DNA from: Chloroflexota bacterium
GTDB lineage: Bacteria > Chloroflexota > Dehalococcoidia > Lucifugimonadales > JADFKI01
Assembly: GCA_009840355.1 (NCBI GenBank)
Contig: VXNZ01000038.1
Coordinates: forward strand, 1 to 36,173
Length of the DNA stretch: 36,173 bases
Reading direction: 5' to 3'
Each line of letters begins with the position of its first letter. The first letter of the stretch is position 1. Positions 24,176-32,643 of this stretch are shown here, piece by piece. Below the pieces are notes generated by a model. The model saw only the letters and a list, made by a program, of their open reading frames with translations, was not told the DNA's origin and did no database searches. The position numbers and the translations under genes were made by a program.

Positions 24176-25249
24176 CTAACTCGCCTCCTGCGGCGCGGCG
24201 AATGTGAGTGCCGTCGCCGGATTGTTCACCAAAATATCGTCTATCAGGGCTTGGCTGAATCCGCGCATGCCCATTCTCGGCACGATATGCCCAAGAATAT
24301 AAGCGTAGCCGTGCCCGCCGTAGCGTTCCAGTCGGTTCTTGGTGCAGATGTCGTGCGACACCAGAATCTTATGCCCATAGCCCTGACTCGCCAGCCACGC
24401 GATGTCGTCCATTCGCTTGGCATCGTTCGGCATATCGATGGCGGAGTTCGCGCCGTAGTAGGACTGCTCAGTGCCGAACAGGTCCCATTCCAAGTAGCAG
24501 CCGGACTCTGCAATTTGCAGCAGCGTTTCGTGCAAGAACACGGTACGGTCGATATGCCCAACTATCGTGCGCTCCAAGTCCGCTCCCGCCTCGCGCAGCA
24601 CTTCGATGATTTCCAGTGGCGCGGTTTCGTCTCTGCCCGGGTGTATCAGAATTGGCGCGCCGGTGATGCGCTGCGCCCGCGCTGATGCGCGCAAAGCCTT
24701 GCGTTCGTTCGGCATGAGCGGCCAAGAGCAGCCGACTTCACCGATGACGCCGGACTTGTGCGGCGTGCCGTCCACGCCCTCGGTTACATCCAGCACGATT
24801 CGCGACATTGCATCGTCTTCGGTCATATCGTCCATGTTTGCGGGATGCGAATCATCAACATAGTAGGACGCACCCATAACTATGCGCACGCCGGTCGCCC
24901 GCGATATGCGCGCCAGCCCTTCGGCATCGCGCTTGATGCCGATGCTCGTCGCGTCCACCAGCGACCCGCCGCCATACTGCTGGTAGATGTTCACCTCGTC
25001 AATCGCGGTTGCCACATCAGTCAGCTGTACATTGTCGGCGTTGCGTTGCGCCCAGTGCTGTATGCGCCCGACATTCTGCAGCGACACGGGTTCGTAGTAG
25101 AAGCCCTTTGCACCTGCTTGTTCCGGCGGCGCAAATAGCGGCGACATGTCGATGAGCAAGTGTTCGTGCGTCAGCGTGATGCCGAGCTGCGCCGGGTTTA
25201 TCGCGCCTAGTACGGTCTGCACATTGCCCTCTAGATTGAAGTTTGCCAT
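24176..25249 (-). CDS. Phosphotriesterase-family metal-dependent hydrolase
   Basis: The 357-residue TIM-barrel protein belongs to the PTE/PHP family. Metal ligands are visible: H28-x-H30 in TLTHEHLL, the bridging Glu in VIGEVGCSW (Glu in place of the carboxylated Lys, as in PHP proteins), His in ILIHPGRDE, His in VGHIDRT and Asp in VSHD. The start ATG at 25247-25249 has GGGAG upstream; a longer frame extends to 25360 but lacks homology. Family members hydrolyse lactones, phosphotriesters or unknown metabolites. With the adjoining peptidase gene it forms a two-gene unit. Confidence 0.87.
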   Translation of the reverse strand: MANFNLEGNVQTVLGAINPAQLGITLTHEHLLIDMSPLFAPPEQAGAKGFYYEPVSLQNVGRIQHWAQRNADNVQLTDVATAIDEVNIYQQYGGGSLVDATSIGIKRDAEGLARISRATGVRIVMGASYYVDDSHPANMDDMTEDDAMSRIVLDVTEGVDGTPHKSGVIGEVGCSWPLMPNERKALRASARAQRITGAPILIHPGRDETAPLEIIEVLREAGADLERTIVGHIDRTVFLHETLLQIAESGCYLEWDLFGTEQSYYGANSAIDMPNDAKRMDDIAWLASQGYGHKILVSHDICTKNRLERYGGHGYAYILGHIVPRMGMRGFSQALIDDILVNNPATALTFAAPQEAS

Positions 25250-25364
25250 CGCGTTTCTCCCAGAATCGCCTGTGGAACATGTCAAGTAGGAGACTGAGCG
25301 AACCTCGCCATACGGCTTCGCAAATGTCTGCCTATTGCGTGACTCGCCTTGTATGCACATTCTT

Positions 25365-25412
25365 GGGCGCCCTTAGGCTTGGGTACACTTAGGCTTGGGC
25401 GCACTTATGCTC
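25365..25412. repeat. Three imperfect 16-bp tandem repeats
   Basis: Units GGGCGCCCTTAGGCTT (25365), GGGTACACTTAGGCTT (25381) and GGGCGCACTTATGCTC (25397) stand in a row. They lie in the leader of the phosphotriesterase gene and are followed by a hairpin repeat. Confidence 0.75.
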
Positions 25413-25417
25413 AATCA

Positions 25418-25450
25418 CCTTCCGATTCTCCGTCAAGGTGGAAGGGGAAT
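25418..25450. repeat. Hairpin repeat of the C/G-rich family
   Basis: CACCTTCC and a later GGTGGAAGG flank GATTCTCCGTCAA, giving a stem of about 7 bp. It is related to the hairpin at 13-52. Confidence 0.5.
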
Positions 25451-25507
25451 AGAATCAATATCGAAGGTAGAGCGCGAATGTATCGCCGTTGAACCTGCAT
25501 TGACCTG

Positions 25508-26032
25508 CTAATACCCTTCGCCGCGCCACTCGAATGCGAGCGTGGCGTAGCGAACGAACACGGCGCCACCCGGTCTGGCGATTGGTCCGTTGACCGCCAG
25601 CAGCGCGATTTTGTGCTTGTCACCGGGCTGTGGGTCTGCGCTTATCACGACGCGTTGCGGTATGTTGAAGCCTTGCACCGCGCCCTTCGACATGTCGAGT
25701 TCGCCGTTGACCCACACTTCGCCGTAGTCGTCGATGCAGGTCTCGAACAGGCATTGTGTGCCGCGCACATCGCGCCCGCCGATCGTCTCCGGTATCGTAA
25801 TCTCGATGCGATACCAGATGAACGACAGCCCGTATGTGCGCCATTCCGCGAGGTCGTCGCATACTTCCCAACCTGAGTCGTCGTAGTCGGGCAAGCGTGC
25901 CGGGCTGCCGTCGCTCAGCGCGACTAGCCCTTGATTCGGCTCGCCCGGCACAAGCCCGACTGCGTATCGCCATTTGCCGTTCACCGTCTTCAATGCGTCC
26001 GCGTCTTGCAAATCCAAATGCGCTCTTGGCAT
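25508..26032 (-). CDS. Stand-alone glycosidase-type sugar-binding (jelly-roll) domain protein
   Basis: The 174-residue protein resembles the N-terminal sugar-binding domain of GH2 glycosidases: a leading NGKWRYAV segment, a WYRIEITIP strand, an ETCIDDYGEVWVNG turn typical of that fold, and a closing strand VRYATLAFEW. No catalytic domain is attached and no signal peptide is present. The ATG at 26030-26032 has GGAGG 6 nt upstream. Its role and ligand are unknown. It stands between a hydrolase operon and a divergent oxidoreductase. Confidence 0.65.
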   Translation of the reverse strand: MPRAHLDLQDADALKTVNGKWRYAVGLVPGEPNQGLVALSDGSPARLPDYDDSGWEVCDDLAEWRTYGLSFIWYRIEITIPETIGGRDVRGTQCLFETCIDDYGEVWVNGELDMSKGAVQGFNIPQRVVISADPQPGDKHKIALLAVNGPIARPGGAVFVRYATLAFEWRGEGY

Positions 26033-26139
26033 ATTGCGCCTCCTTCAGCTTCATTGCCCCAACTATATGCTATCTTGCCTATCCTGTACATGCCCGCAGG
26101 TGATAAACTAGGCGCATATCCCAGTGACGAGGTGCAACT

Positions 26140-27318
26140 ATGCCAAACACAGCGCCAAACACAGCAGAAGCGGTAATCATCGGCGGCGGCGTGATGGGAT
26201 GCAGCATATTGTACAACCTAGCAGAGGAAGGCGTAACCAACACGCTGCTGCTAGAGCGCGATGTTCTGGCGTCCGGATCTACGAGCAAGTCACAGGCGAT
26301 ACTGCGAATGCACTACTCGAACGAAGTGACATCCTTGCTCGCGTGGAAGAGCTTGGACATCTTCAGGAACTTCGAGGAAATCACCGGCATGCCTTCCGGA
26401 TACACCAAAACCGGATACTTCCTGATAGTTGGACAGGAAGACAGGCAGGCGCTGTTGGATAATGTGGCGATGCACCGGCGGCTCGGTATCGCAAGCGAAG
26501 TTGTGTCCATCGAAGATATGCGCGAACTCGCGCCTATGCTGTCGGTAGAGGGCGACGAATCCTTCGCATACGAATCCGAGTCCGGTTACGCTGACCCGTA
26601 CTCGGTCACGCTCGGATTTGCCAACCGTGCCCGTGAGATGGGCGCGCGCGTTCAGGACAGCACGCCGGTTACGGGCATAGAAGTGAGCGGCGGCAGGGTA
26701 ACCGCAGTGTTGACCGCAGACGGTCGCATCGAGACGCCTATCGCGGTTATCGCAGCCGGGCCTTGGAGCGACAGTCTGCTGAACGGCGTCGGCGTGGATG
26801 TGCCGATACGACCGCTGCGACATCAGGTCGTGGTGCTTCGCCGTCCGCCGGGGCCGGACACGGAGCATCCCATAGTCGCCGACAATCTCAACGGCTTTTC
26901 CGCACGCCCTGACATTGGCGGGCTTACTATGATTGGAGCCGGCGAGGAAGAATTTGTGGACGCGGACACCTTTAATCAGGGCGTGGATATGGATGTCGTG
27001 GAGCCGACATTTGAGGGCATTGTTAAGCGCATCCCTGCGATGTCGCGCGCCGTATTCCGCGGCGGCTGGTCGGGCGCGTTCACCGTAACGCCGGATTGGC
27101 ATCCGGTATTAGACCGCATAGAAGGCATCGAAGGGCTATATTGCGCGGTCGGCTTCAGCGGGCACGGATTCAAAGAATCGCCGATGATCGGCAAGGCAAT
27201 GGCGGAGCTGATAACGCAGGGCAGCGCCGACTGCGTGGACATTTCAATGTTAAATCTAAACCGCTTTGAGACTGGCGACCTGCTGCGTTCAAGATACGCG
27301 ATGCAGGTGCTGGCGTAG
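26140..27318 (+). CDS. FAD-dependent DAO-family oxidoreductase (sarcosine/glycine-oxidase type)
   Basis: The 392-residue protein has the FAD-binding motif VIIGGGVMG (12-20) with an acidic LLERD end of the second strand, a middle substrate region, AAGPWSD typical of the DAO family, and a C-terminal FAD contact GFSGHGFKESPMIGKAMAE. Enzymes of this type oxidise secondary or tertiary amino acids such as sarcosine, dimethylglycine or proline. With an osmolyte importer in the same window it could take part in betaine breakdown, but that is only an inference. GAGGTG precedes the ATG. Confidence 0.88.
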   Translation: MPNTAPNTAEAVIIGGGVMGCSILYNLAEEGVTNTLLLERDVLASGSTSKSQAILRMHYSNEVTSLLAWKSLDIFRNFEEITGMPSGYTKTGYFLIVGQEDRQALLDNVAMHRRLGIASEVVSIEDMRELAPMLSVEGDESFAYESESGYADPYSVTLGFANRAREMGARVQDSTPVTGIEVSGGRVTAVLTADGRIETPIAVIAAGPWSDSLLNGVGVDVPIRPLRHQVVVLRRPPGPDTEHPIVADNLNGFSARPDIGGLTMIGAGEEEFVDADTFNQGVDMDVVEPTFEGIVKRIPAMSRAVFRGGWSGAFTVTPDWHPVLDRIEGIEGLYCAVGFSGHGFKESPMIGKAMAELITQGSADCVDISMLNLNRFETGDLLRSRYAMQVLA

Positions 27319-27656
27319 GGTCTTCCGCCGCTATTGTCCACCGCCGTAAGCCGCTGCTGCGCTGCCCCGTTCGATAGCGGTGATTTTCTTGTTTCGCGTT
27401 CTGTGATGCAGGCGCTATGTCAGCGCCATAATGTGATTTCACAGATGCAATTTATGCCTGTCATTTCCAGTGAAGCGAGACATCTAAAGTCGGAAACAGG
27501 TTTGCATGTTACGATTTCAGATTCCTCACTGCGTTCGGACTGACAAGAAAAGGCGCGGAATGATAAAGACTGCGCGGAATGGCAAAGACGGCGCGAGATG
27601 ACAACATTGGGGATTTGTGAAATCGTCTCAACGCGCTTGGCCGGTGCAACACGATG
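27319..27656. other. Intergenic region dominated by a MITE-like element
   Basis: The stretch between two convergent genes holds MITE-like copy 4 and otherwise only short flanks. No gene or terminator is recognised. Confidence 0.6.
27432..27629 (+). repeat. MITE-like dispersed element, copy 4
   Basis: The left end has drifted (TGTGATTTCACAGATGC), while the right end is intact (GGATTTGTGAAATCGTCTC). Inner arms are as in the other copies, with additional GCGGAATG-type units near the 3' end. No target duplication is recognisable, as expected of an older copy. Confidence 0.8.
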
Positions 27657-28433
27657 CTACAAGCCGCCAAAATCGCCGGACTCGATAGCGGTTATCTGCT
27701 CTTCGACATTGCCCAGCATGATGTAGTCTTCCTGCACGATGCAGTAACAGCGCTGCACGTAGAGCATCGTCAGCCTGCCCGCGTCGTCGCTGCCCTCCTT
27801 GATGGCGTCCACGATGCGGTCGGTCTTGTGGTCAAAGCCGAGATGCCGCGACAGCATGGCGATGTCCGTTTCGGCTTCGTTCATCAATGCCTGTTCGTTG
27901 CTGTCCACGGCGAATCGCAGTTTGCCGACAAGCGTCGTGAGTTCGCTGAGCTTGTCACTGTCGCTCATCAGCCCGTACATTACTTCGTTGACGCCAACGC
28001 TGTCCTCATCTAGCACGGACTCGGCAGATTCGGAGTCGATAACGGACGGCTGCCCGACGGTTGTGTTATACAGGTCGGTGTATTGTTGCACGGCGTCGCC
28101 CGCCGCCATCATCATAGATGGTAGGTCGCTTGTGTTGAAAGTGCCGGCGAACAATATGTCGTCGTCGCGCGTCTCGGCGAGCCGCTGAATCTGCTCAAAA
28201 CTCTCCATCTGCTCCGGCGCCGGCGGAAACGCGAACGCGGACAGATCCTGCATGCTGGCGTCGGGAATCTGGCTCATTAGGAACGGTGGCACATACTTCG
28301 CCACATCTACCGTTATCGGCAGAATCACGAGGTAGCTCGCCCACACCGCGCCCGCGTCCGTAGTGCTGCGGAAGTAAACAAAGGCGTGTCCCTTGGGCGC
28401 GTCCTCGCTGCCTCTATCGAAAGTAATGTCCAT
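27657..28433 (-). CDS. Unrecognised protein of 258 residues
   Basis: I do not recognise a family. The ATG at 28431-28433 has AGGCGG upstream and gives a protein with no signal peptide; an in-frame extension to 28580 has a basic, unlikely composition. The N-terminal part looks like mixed beta (GHAFVYFRSTTDAGAVWASYLVILP), the middle is acidic and helical, and the C-terminal third is a helical stretch with ALMNEAETDIAMLSRHLG and a Cys pair C-Y-C (near 226-236). Codon use matches the neighbours. It is likely cytoplasmic. It converges on the oxidoreductase gene. Confidence 0.7.
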   Translation of the reverse strand: MDITFDRGSEDAPKGHAFVYFRSTTDAGAVWASYLVILPITVDVAKYVPPFLMSQIPDASMQDLSAFAFPPAPEQMESFEQIQRLAETRDDDILFAGTFNTSDLPSMMMAAGDAVQQYTDLYNTTVGQPSVIDSESAESVLDEDSVGVNEVMYGLMSDSDKLSELTTLVGKLRFAVDSNEQALMNEAETDIAMLSRHLGFDHKTDRIVDAIKEGSDDAGRLTMLYVQRCYCIVQEDYIMLGNVEEQITAIESGDFGGL

Positions 28434-28685
28434 GTTTCCGCCTTGTTCGATTAGTGTCCGTGTAATACTGCCATCTACCTTGATTATACGCGAAAATTGG
28501 TGTGCGCATTGGCGTGTATATCGGTTTCGTCGGTATTTCGGTTGCTCGGTCGGTGCGATTCGTGGTGCGTTGCGGGTCATAGTGCAGCTATGTATGACTG
28601 CAACAGTCTGTATATTCTTGCCGGCAGCTTGGTATAATTGGATTTACTCAGTCTGAAGCATCGCAAGCGCAGTAGAGGACGAAAA

Positions 28686-29735
28686 TTGCTGATAATCAAT
28701 CCAGACACCTACCGCACGTTTATCAAGCCGCTGCTGTTTCGGCTGCCGCCTGAGACGGCGCAGTCGGTGGCGCACATGGCGCTGAAGCAGCACCAGGTTT
28801 GGCGGGCAGCATCGTCGCTGCTACAGGTGGACGATTCGCGCCTTGAGGTTGACCTTGCCGGGATGCGGCTGTCCAATCCCGTCGGGCTCGCGGCCGGCTA
28901 CGACAAGGACTGTGAATCGCTGCCGGCATTGGAATCGATAGGCTTTGGCTACTTGACCTGCGGTACGGTAACGGAAATGCCGCGCGCGGGCAATCCCGCG
29001 CCGCGTGTGCTGCGCTACGAACGCGATGATGCGCTGGTCAATTCCTACGGGTTCCCGAGCAAGGGCGTCGATTATACGGAGCGCCAGCTCCGAGAGGCGC
29101 AGCCGCTCTTGAAAGGCACGCCGGTTGTTGCCAGCGTATCTGGCGTTGCGGCGGACGAAATCCTGCGCTGCCATTTGCGCCTAGAGCCGTATGCGTCTGC
29201 AATTGAGATCAATATCAGCTCGCCGAACACATTGGGCTTGCGTATATTCCAGCAGCCGGACACGCTCAGGCAGTTGCTTGGCGCGCTGAATGAGCAAAGG
29301 CACAAGCCGCTGTTCATCAAGTTGCCGCCGTACATTGAAATGCCCTCCATCGGCAGCGAGCAACGCGATATGGTGCTCAGCCTAGTCGATGTCTGCGTGG
29401 AGCAGGGCGTTGAAGCCGTAACGATTGCCAATACATGGCCCATCCGCGATTCGCGCCTTGCGGTCGGCGCGGGCGGGCTGAGCGGCAAGCCCGTGTTCGC
29501 GGACATGGTGAAGATGGTTTCCGACATCCGCGCAGAGGCGGGCAGCGGGCTCGCTATCAACGCGTGCGGCGGCATATTCAGCGGAGAAGACGCGCTCGCT
29601 GCAATCCAAGCGGGCGCGACCACGGTGCAGATTCTGACAAGCTTGATATATAGGGGACCCGGCATCGTGCGCCGCATCAACCGGCAAATGCTCACTCAGA
29701 TGGACATAGAAGGCATGCCCGCGCTGACTTATTAG
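28686..29735 (+). CDS. pyrD: Dihydroorotate dehydrogenase (quinone), class 2
   Basis: PyrD oxidises dihydroorotate to orotate in pyrimidine synthesis, passing electrons to quinones. The protein (349 residues from TTG at 28686) has the class 2 layout: an N-terminal helical part (about 1-40) for membrane contact, the FMN-binding GLAAGYDKDCE segment, LVNSYGFPSKG, the catalytic Ser in NISSPNT (177-182), LFIKLPPY and TIANTW, and the C-terminal LIYRGPG. AGAGG at 28674-28678 lies 7 nt before TTG. A TTG at 28638 is less likely because it lies in a TATAAT (28633-28638) that could be a promoter -10. Confidence 0.93.
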   Translation: MLIINPDTYRTFIKPLLFRLPPETAQSVAHMALKQHQVWRAASSLLQVDDSRLEVDLAGMRLSNPVGLAAGYDKDCESLPALESIGFGYLTCGTVTEMPRAGNPAPRVLRYERDDALVNSYGFPSKGVDYTERQLREAQPLLKGTPVVASVSGVAADEILRCHLRLEPYASAIEINISSPNTLGLRIFQQPDTLRQLLGALNEQRHKPLFIKLPPYIEMPSIGSEQRDMVLSLVDVCVEQGVEAVTIANTWPIRDSRLAVGAGGLSGKPVFADMVKMVSDIRAEAGSGLAINACGGIFSGEDALAAIQAGATTVQILTSLIYRGPGIVRRINRQMLTQMDIEGMPALTY

Positions 29736-29751
29736 GTTGTATGGGCATTTG

Positions 29752-29879
29752 CGTCATTCCTGTGAAGCATGTCCTCGACCCTGATCGGGGAACGGGAATC
29801 CAGAGCCGTAAGATGGAGCCGAAGGCTTCCAATAATGCTATCTGCGAACCACTGGATTCCTGCTTCCGCAGGAATGACG
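29752..29879. repeat. 128-bp element with long inverted arms
   Basis: The left arm begins CGTCATTCCTGTG... and includes GGAATCCAG; the right arm is CTGGATTCC-TGCTTCCGCA-GGAATGACG, ending at 29879. The right arm is itself a short hairpin. A second arm occurs at 31838-31865, and a related hairpin (CCCTGCCTTCGCAGGG) is embedded in MITE-like copy 5. It is a dispersed repeat; it encodes nothing. Confidence 0.75.
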
Positions 29880-29933
29880 GGCTGAAAATCAGAAATGTCC
29901 ACAAAGCTTAGAAGCCTATCGCCGGAATGGATG

Positions 29934-30878
29934 CTATGGCGACTGTGCTAGCAGCGACTCGACATCTGTGCGGAAGGGCATGGCGTCTCGGGCGCCGGGC
30001 TTGGTGACGGCGAGTGCGCCGGCAGCCGCTCCGAACTTCAGCGCGTTGTCTATGCCATTGCCTTCTGCCAGGGCGACGGCGAGTGCTGCGCCGAATGCGT
30101 CTCCTGCTGCCACACTGTCCACCATATCGACTTTGAGTGGCGGCACGAAATACTCTTTGTCTGCGCTCGCTGCGTAAACGCCTTGCTGCCCCAATTTCAC
30201 GACCGCGACGCCTACGTCCTTGGCGAGCAGCGATTTCGCAGCATCGCGCGCGCCCTGCACACCTTTGACCGATATGCCTGTTAATTCTGCGGCTTCGATC
30301 TCGTTCGGCGTCAGGATGTCTGCGGTCGCAAAGCCATCATCGGGCATTGCGGCGGCCGGCGCCGGATCCCAGACAACGCGGACGCCGATGCTGCGTGCGT
30401 GCATTGCCGCCGCGACTGAAATCTCAGGTGGCGTCTCCAATTGCAACATCAGGATGTCCGCGCCATTCATCGCGCGCTTTGCCGCTACTAGCTGCTGCTC
30501 GTCGCAAGCCATGTTCGCGCCGTACACTGCTGCGATGCGGTTCTGCCCGGCGGCATCGACTAATATCATCGCAATGCCCGTGGAATGAGCGGCATCAAGC
30601 GCAACATCGTGCACATCGACGCCTTCTGCGCGCAGCCCGTCTAGCAGCGCGCGTCCGAAATCGTCGTCGCCCACTTTGCCGACCATCCGCACGTCCGCGC
30701 CAAGCCGCGCCAGCGCAACCGCCTGATTAGCGCCTTTGCCGCCGCCCGCGGTGAAGAAACCGTCGCCCGCCACCGTTTCACCCAAGTCCGGCATCCGCCG
30801 CATCGTTGCGACGAGGTCCATATTGACGCTGCCCAGCACTACGACCTTTGGTTTTGGTGGGTTCTTGCCTGTTGCCAT
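29934..30878 (-). CDS. PfkB-family carbohydrate kinase, ribokinase-like
   Basis: The 314-residue protein has the ribokinase hallmarks: a GSVNMDLV start of the fold, the GGGKGAN motif (45-51) of the sugar site, and the DSVAAGDAF motif with catalytic Asp260. Ribose is the most likely substrate but other sugars or nucleosides are possible. It is transcribed with the HAD gene upstream (gap 22 nt). Confidence 0.9.
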   Translation of the reverse strand: MATGKNPPKPKVVVLGSVNMDLVATMRRMPDLGETVAGDGFFTAGGGKGANQAVALARLGADVRMVGKVGDDDFGRALLDGLRAEGVDVHDVALDAAHSTGIAMILVDAAGQNRIAAVYGANMACDEQQLVAAKRAMNGADILMLQLETPPEISVAAAMHARSIGVRVVWDPAPAAAMPDDGFATADILTPNEIEAAELTGISVKGVQGARDAAKSLLAKDVGVAVVKLGQQGVYAASADKEYFVPPLKVDMVDSVAAGDAFGAALAVALAEGNGIDNALKFGAAAGALAVTKPGARDAMPFRTDVESLLAQSP

Positions 30879-30900
30879 GTCTGCTTGTCCGATTTATCCG

Positions 30901-31722
30901 CTATCCAATCTTGCCATCGCGCAGTAAATCTTCAAGCACCTGCGCAACGCCGTGTTCTGCGAATGCCGGCGCGATAATGTCCGCCGCCGCGAGCGCTTCC
31001 GGCACGGCGTCTCCGACTGCGATGCCGAGATTTACCCATTCGAGCATTTGGATGTCGTTGTAACCGTTGCCGAATGCGACCGTTTCGGACTGCTGAATGC
31101 CGAAGTGGTCGCACATCCACTCCAGCGCGTCTTCTTTACCGCCTTGCGAATGCAAGATTTCGCAGAAGTAGGGCAGGGAGCGCGTTACCAGCATTCTGTT
31201 GGACAATTCCGGCATAATGTCGCGTTCCAGCATCTCGATGTCGCAATCTTCGCCCACGGCGACGATTCGCGTCAGCCCCTCATCGGCGATTTCGCGCAGG
31301 TCTTCCACCAGAACGACATCCATCTCAGTGCGCTGACCGTAGCCTGCCGCCCACTCGCTCATCCTATCCACATAGATGCGCTCGCTGTGATAAGCTACCG
31401 CCTGCGTGCCGTCGTTTGATGTGTGATCTTCCAGCGCGTCCAACGCGGCGAGTGCCATATCGGTAGTGAGCGTGTGGTGGTGCAGCACTTCTTCGCTGAC
31501 CGGGTTGGCGATGTACGCGCCCTGCGATGTGGCGATCGGCACTTCGATGCCTAGTATGCCGCAGTTCGGCGTCGCCGAGCCGAATGTGCGCCCGGTCGCG
31601 AGCGTTACGATCGCACCGGCGCGCCGCACAGCATCGACCGCCCTGCGAGTGCGCTCCGCTATCGGGCTGCCCGCAGTGCGTATCGTGCCATCGACATCCA
31701 GCGCAATGAGCTTGTACGCCAT
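30901..31722 (-). CDS. HAD-superfamily phosphatase (Cof-like)
   Basis: The 273-residue protein has motif I DVDGT (9-13) with the nucleophile Asp9, motif II Thr43, motif III Lys196 and a motif IV GNGYND (218-223). Most Cof proteins have GD in place of GN, so the first acidic metal ligand is replaced by Asn; Asp223 is kept. Its C2 cap is typical of sugar-phosphate phosphatases. Together with the kinase downstream it may act in sugar phosphate turnover. A GACAT-ACA-ATGTC palindrome lies upstream (31764-31776). Confidence 0.9.
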   Translation of the reverse strand: MAYKLIALDVDGTIRTAGSPIAERTRRAVDAVRRAGAIVTLATGRTFGSATPNCGILGIEVPIATSQGAYIANPVSEEVLHHHTLTTDMALAALDALEDHTSNDGTQAVAYHSERIYVDRMSEWAAGYGQRTEMDVVLVEDLREIADEGLTRIVAVGEDCDIEMLERDIMPELSNRMLVTRSLPYFCEILHSQGGKEDALEWMCDHFGIQQSETVAFGNGYNDIQMLEWVNLGIAVGDAVPEALAAADIIAPAFAEHGVAQVLEDLLRDGKIG

Positions 31723-31837
31723 TTAATCACTTCGAATTGGTGTTAGAATTGTTCGGACTTGCTGACATACAATGTCGGGAAGTGCGAGTGTTCTCTATAA
31801 GCGCTGATAATGTAAATTGGACCTGACCACAACGGCA

Positions 31838-31865
31838 CTGGATTCCTGCTTTCGCAGGAATGACG
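31838..31865. repeat. Solo arm of the 128-bp repeat
   Basis: CTGGATTCC, TGCTTTCGCA and GGAATGACG repeat the right arm at 29852-29879 with one base changed in the loop. A solo arm suggests excision or a truncated copy. Confidence 0.75.
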
Positions 31866-31934
31866 ATTCGATAATCAATACGTGCCAAGAATACCGGAAG
31901 TACGAGCCACCTCGACAAGTCTAGATATTAGCTC

Positions 31935-32036
31935 ATGAACTTCCTCAAACGCCTGCCGCCGCGCCTGATTCTATGGATTATTCTGCTGCCGGTGGTGTTG
32001 TACATCATTATTACAGCACTGCGCGACAGCAATTGA
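31935..32036 (+). CDS. Candidate 33-residue single-helix membrane protein
   Basis: From ATG (31935-31937) to TGA (32034-32036) the frame encodes a basic N-terminus (Lys5, Arg6, Arg10) followed by one very hydrophobic helix (about 11-28: LILWIILLPVVLYIIITA) and a short polar tail, RDSN. This positive-inside layout is typical of small membrane proteins. No strong ribosome binding site is seen, and no neighbour is close on the same strand. The composition is unlikely by chance but the gene is unproven. Confidence 0.5.
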   Translation: MNFLKRLPPRLILWIILLPVVLYIIITALRDSN

Positions 32037-32097
32037 GCCGGCAGAAGCGCAGATTTACCTATGTCTGCGTGCCATATCTGCCTTACTCGCGCCGGCG

Positions 32098-32565
32098 TTA
32101 GTCGCGTATCTCCACGATCATCTCGATTTCGACGGGGATGTCGTTCGGCAGCGATGCCATGCCGACCGCGGATCGCGCGTGCCTGCCCTTGTCGCCGAAC
32201 ACTTCGACCAACAAGTCCGAGCAGCCGTTGGCTACCTGCGGCTGTTGGTTGAATTCCGGTGTGCAATTGACCATTGAAAGCAACTTGACCACGCGCTCCA
32301 CTCTATCCAAGTCGCCCAGCACGCTCTTGAGCCGCGACAGTAAGTTGATGCCGACCAGCCGCGCGGCTTCGTATCCTTCGTCTAGCGACAAGTCCTTGCC
32401 GACTTTGCCGTTCGGCGTGGTGCCGTCATCGCGAGCGGCAGGACCCAAGCCTGCGACGAATAGCAGATTGCCGGTCTGCACCGCAGGCACGTAGTTCGCC
32501 ATCGGCGGCGGGCTGTCCGGCAATGTGATTCCCAATTCTTTAATTCGCTTCTCGATTTCAGCCAT
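32098..32565 (-). CDS. RidA/YjgF-family protein
   Basis: The 155-residue protein has the YjgF/RidA fold: FVAGLGP near the N-terminus, and the terminal GRHARSAVGMASLPNDIPVEIEMI motif, with the Arg that binds carboxylates in enamine deaminases. It is longer than RidA (about 130) and belongs to a RidA-like subgroup. It may hydrolyse reactive imines made by amino acid oxidation, which fits the nearby DAO-family oxidoreductase. GGAGG lies about 10 nt before the ATG at 32563-32565. Confidence 0.9.
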   Translation of the reverse strand: MAEIEKRIKELGITLPDSPPPMANYVPAVQTGNLLFVAGLGPAARDDGTTPNGKVGKDLSLDEGYEAARLVGINLLSRLKSVLGDLDRVERVVKLLSMVNCTPEFNQQPQVANGCSDLLVEVFGDKGRHARSAVGMASLPNDIPVEIEMIVEIRD

Positions 32566-32643
32566 ATCGCGAGACCTCCTAACTGATTGCCGCCCCGCAT
32601 TTTATAGGAAATCGCGCATGGTTTGCCAGAGTGCTGTTAATTC

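Noticed and set aside
28633-28638. TATAAT as a certain pyrD promoter
   Set aside because: The -10 is perfect but no convincing -35 stands 16-18 nt upstream, so it is only mentioned in the gene entry.
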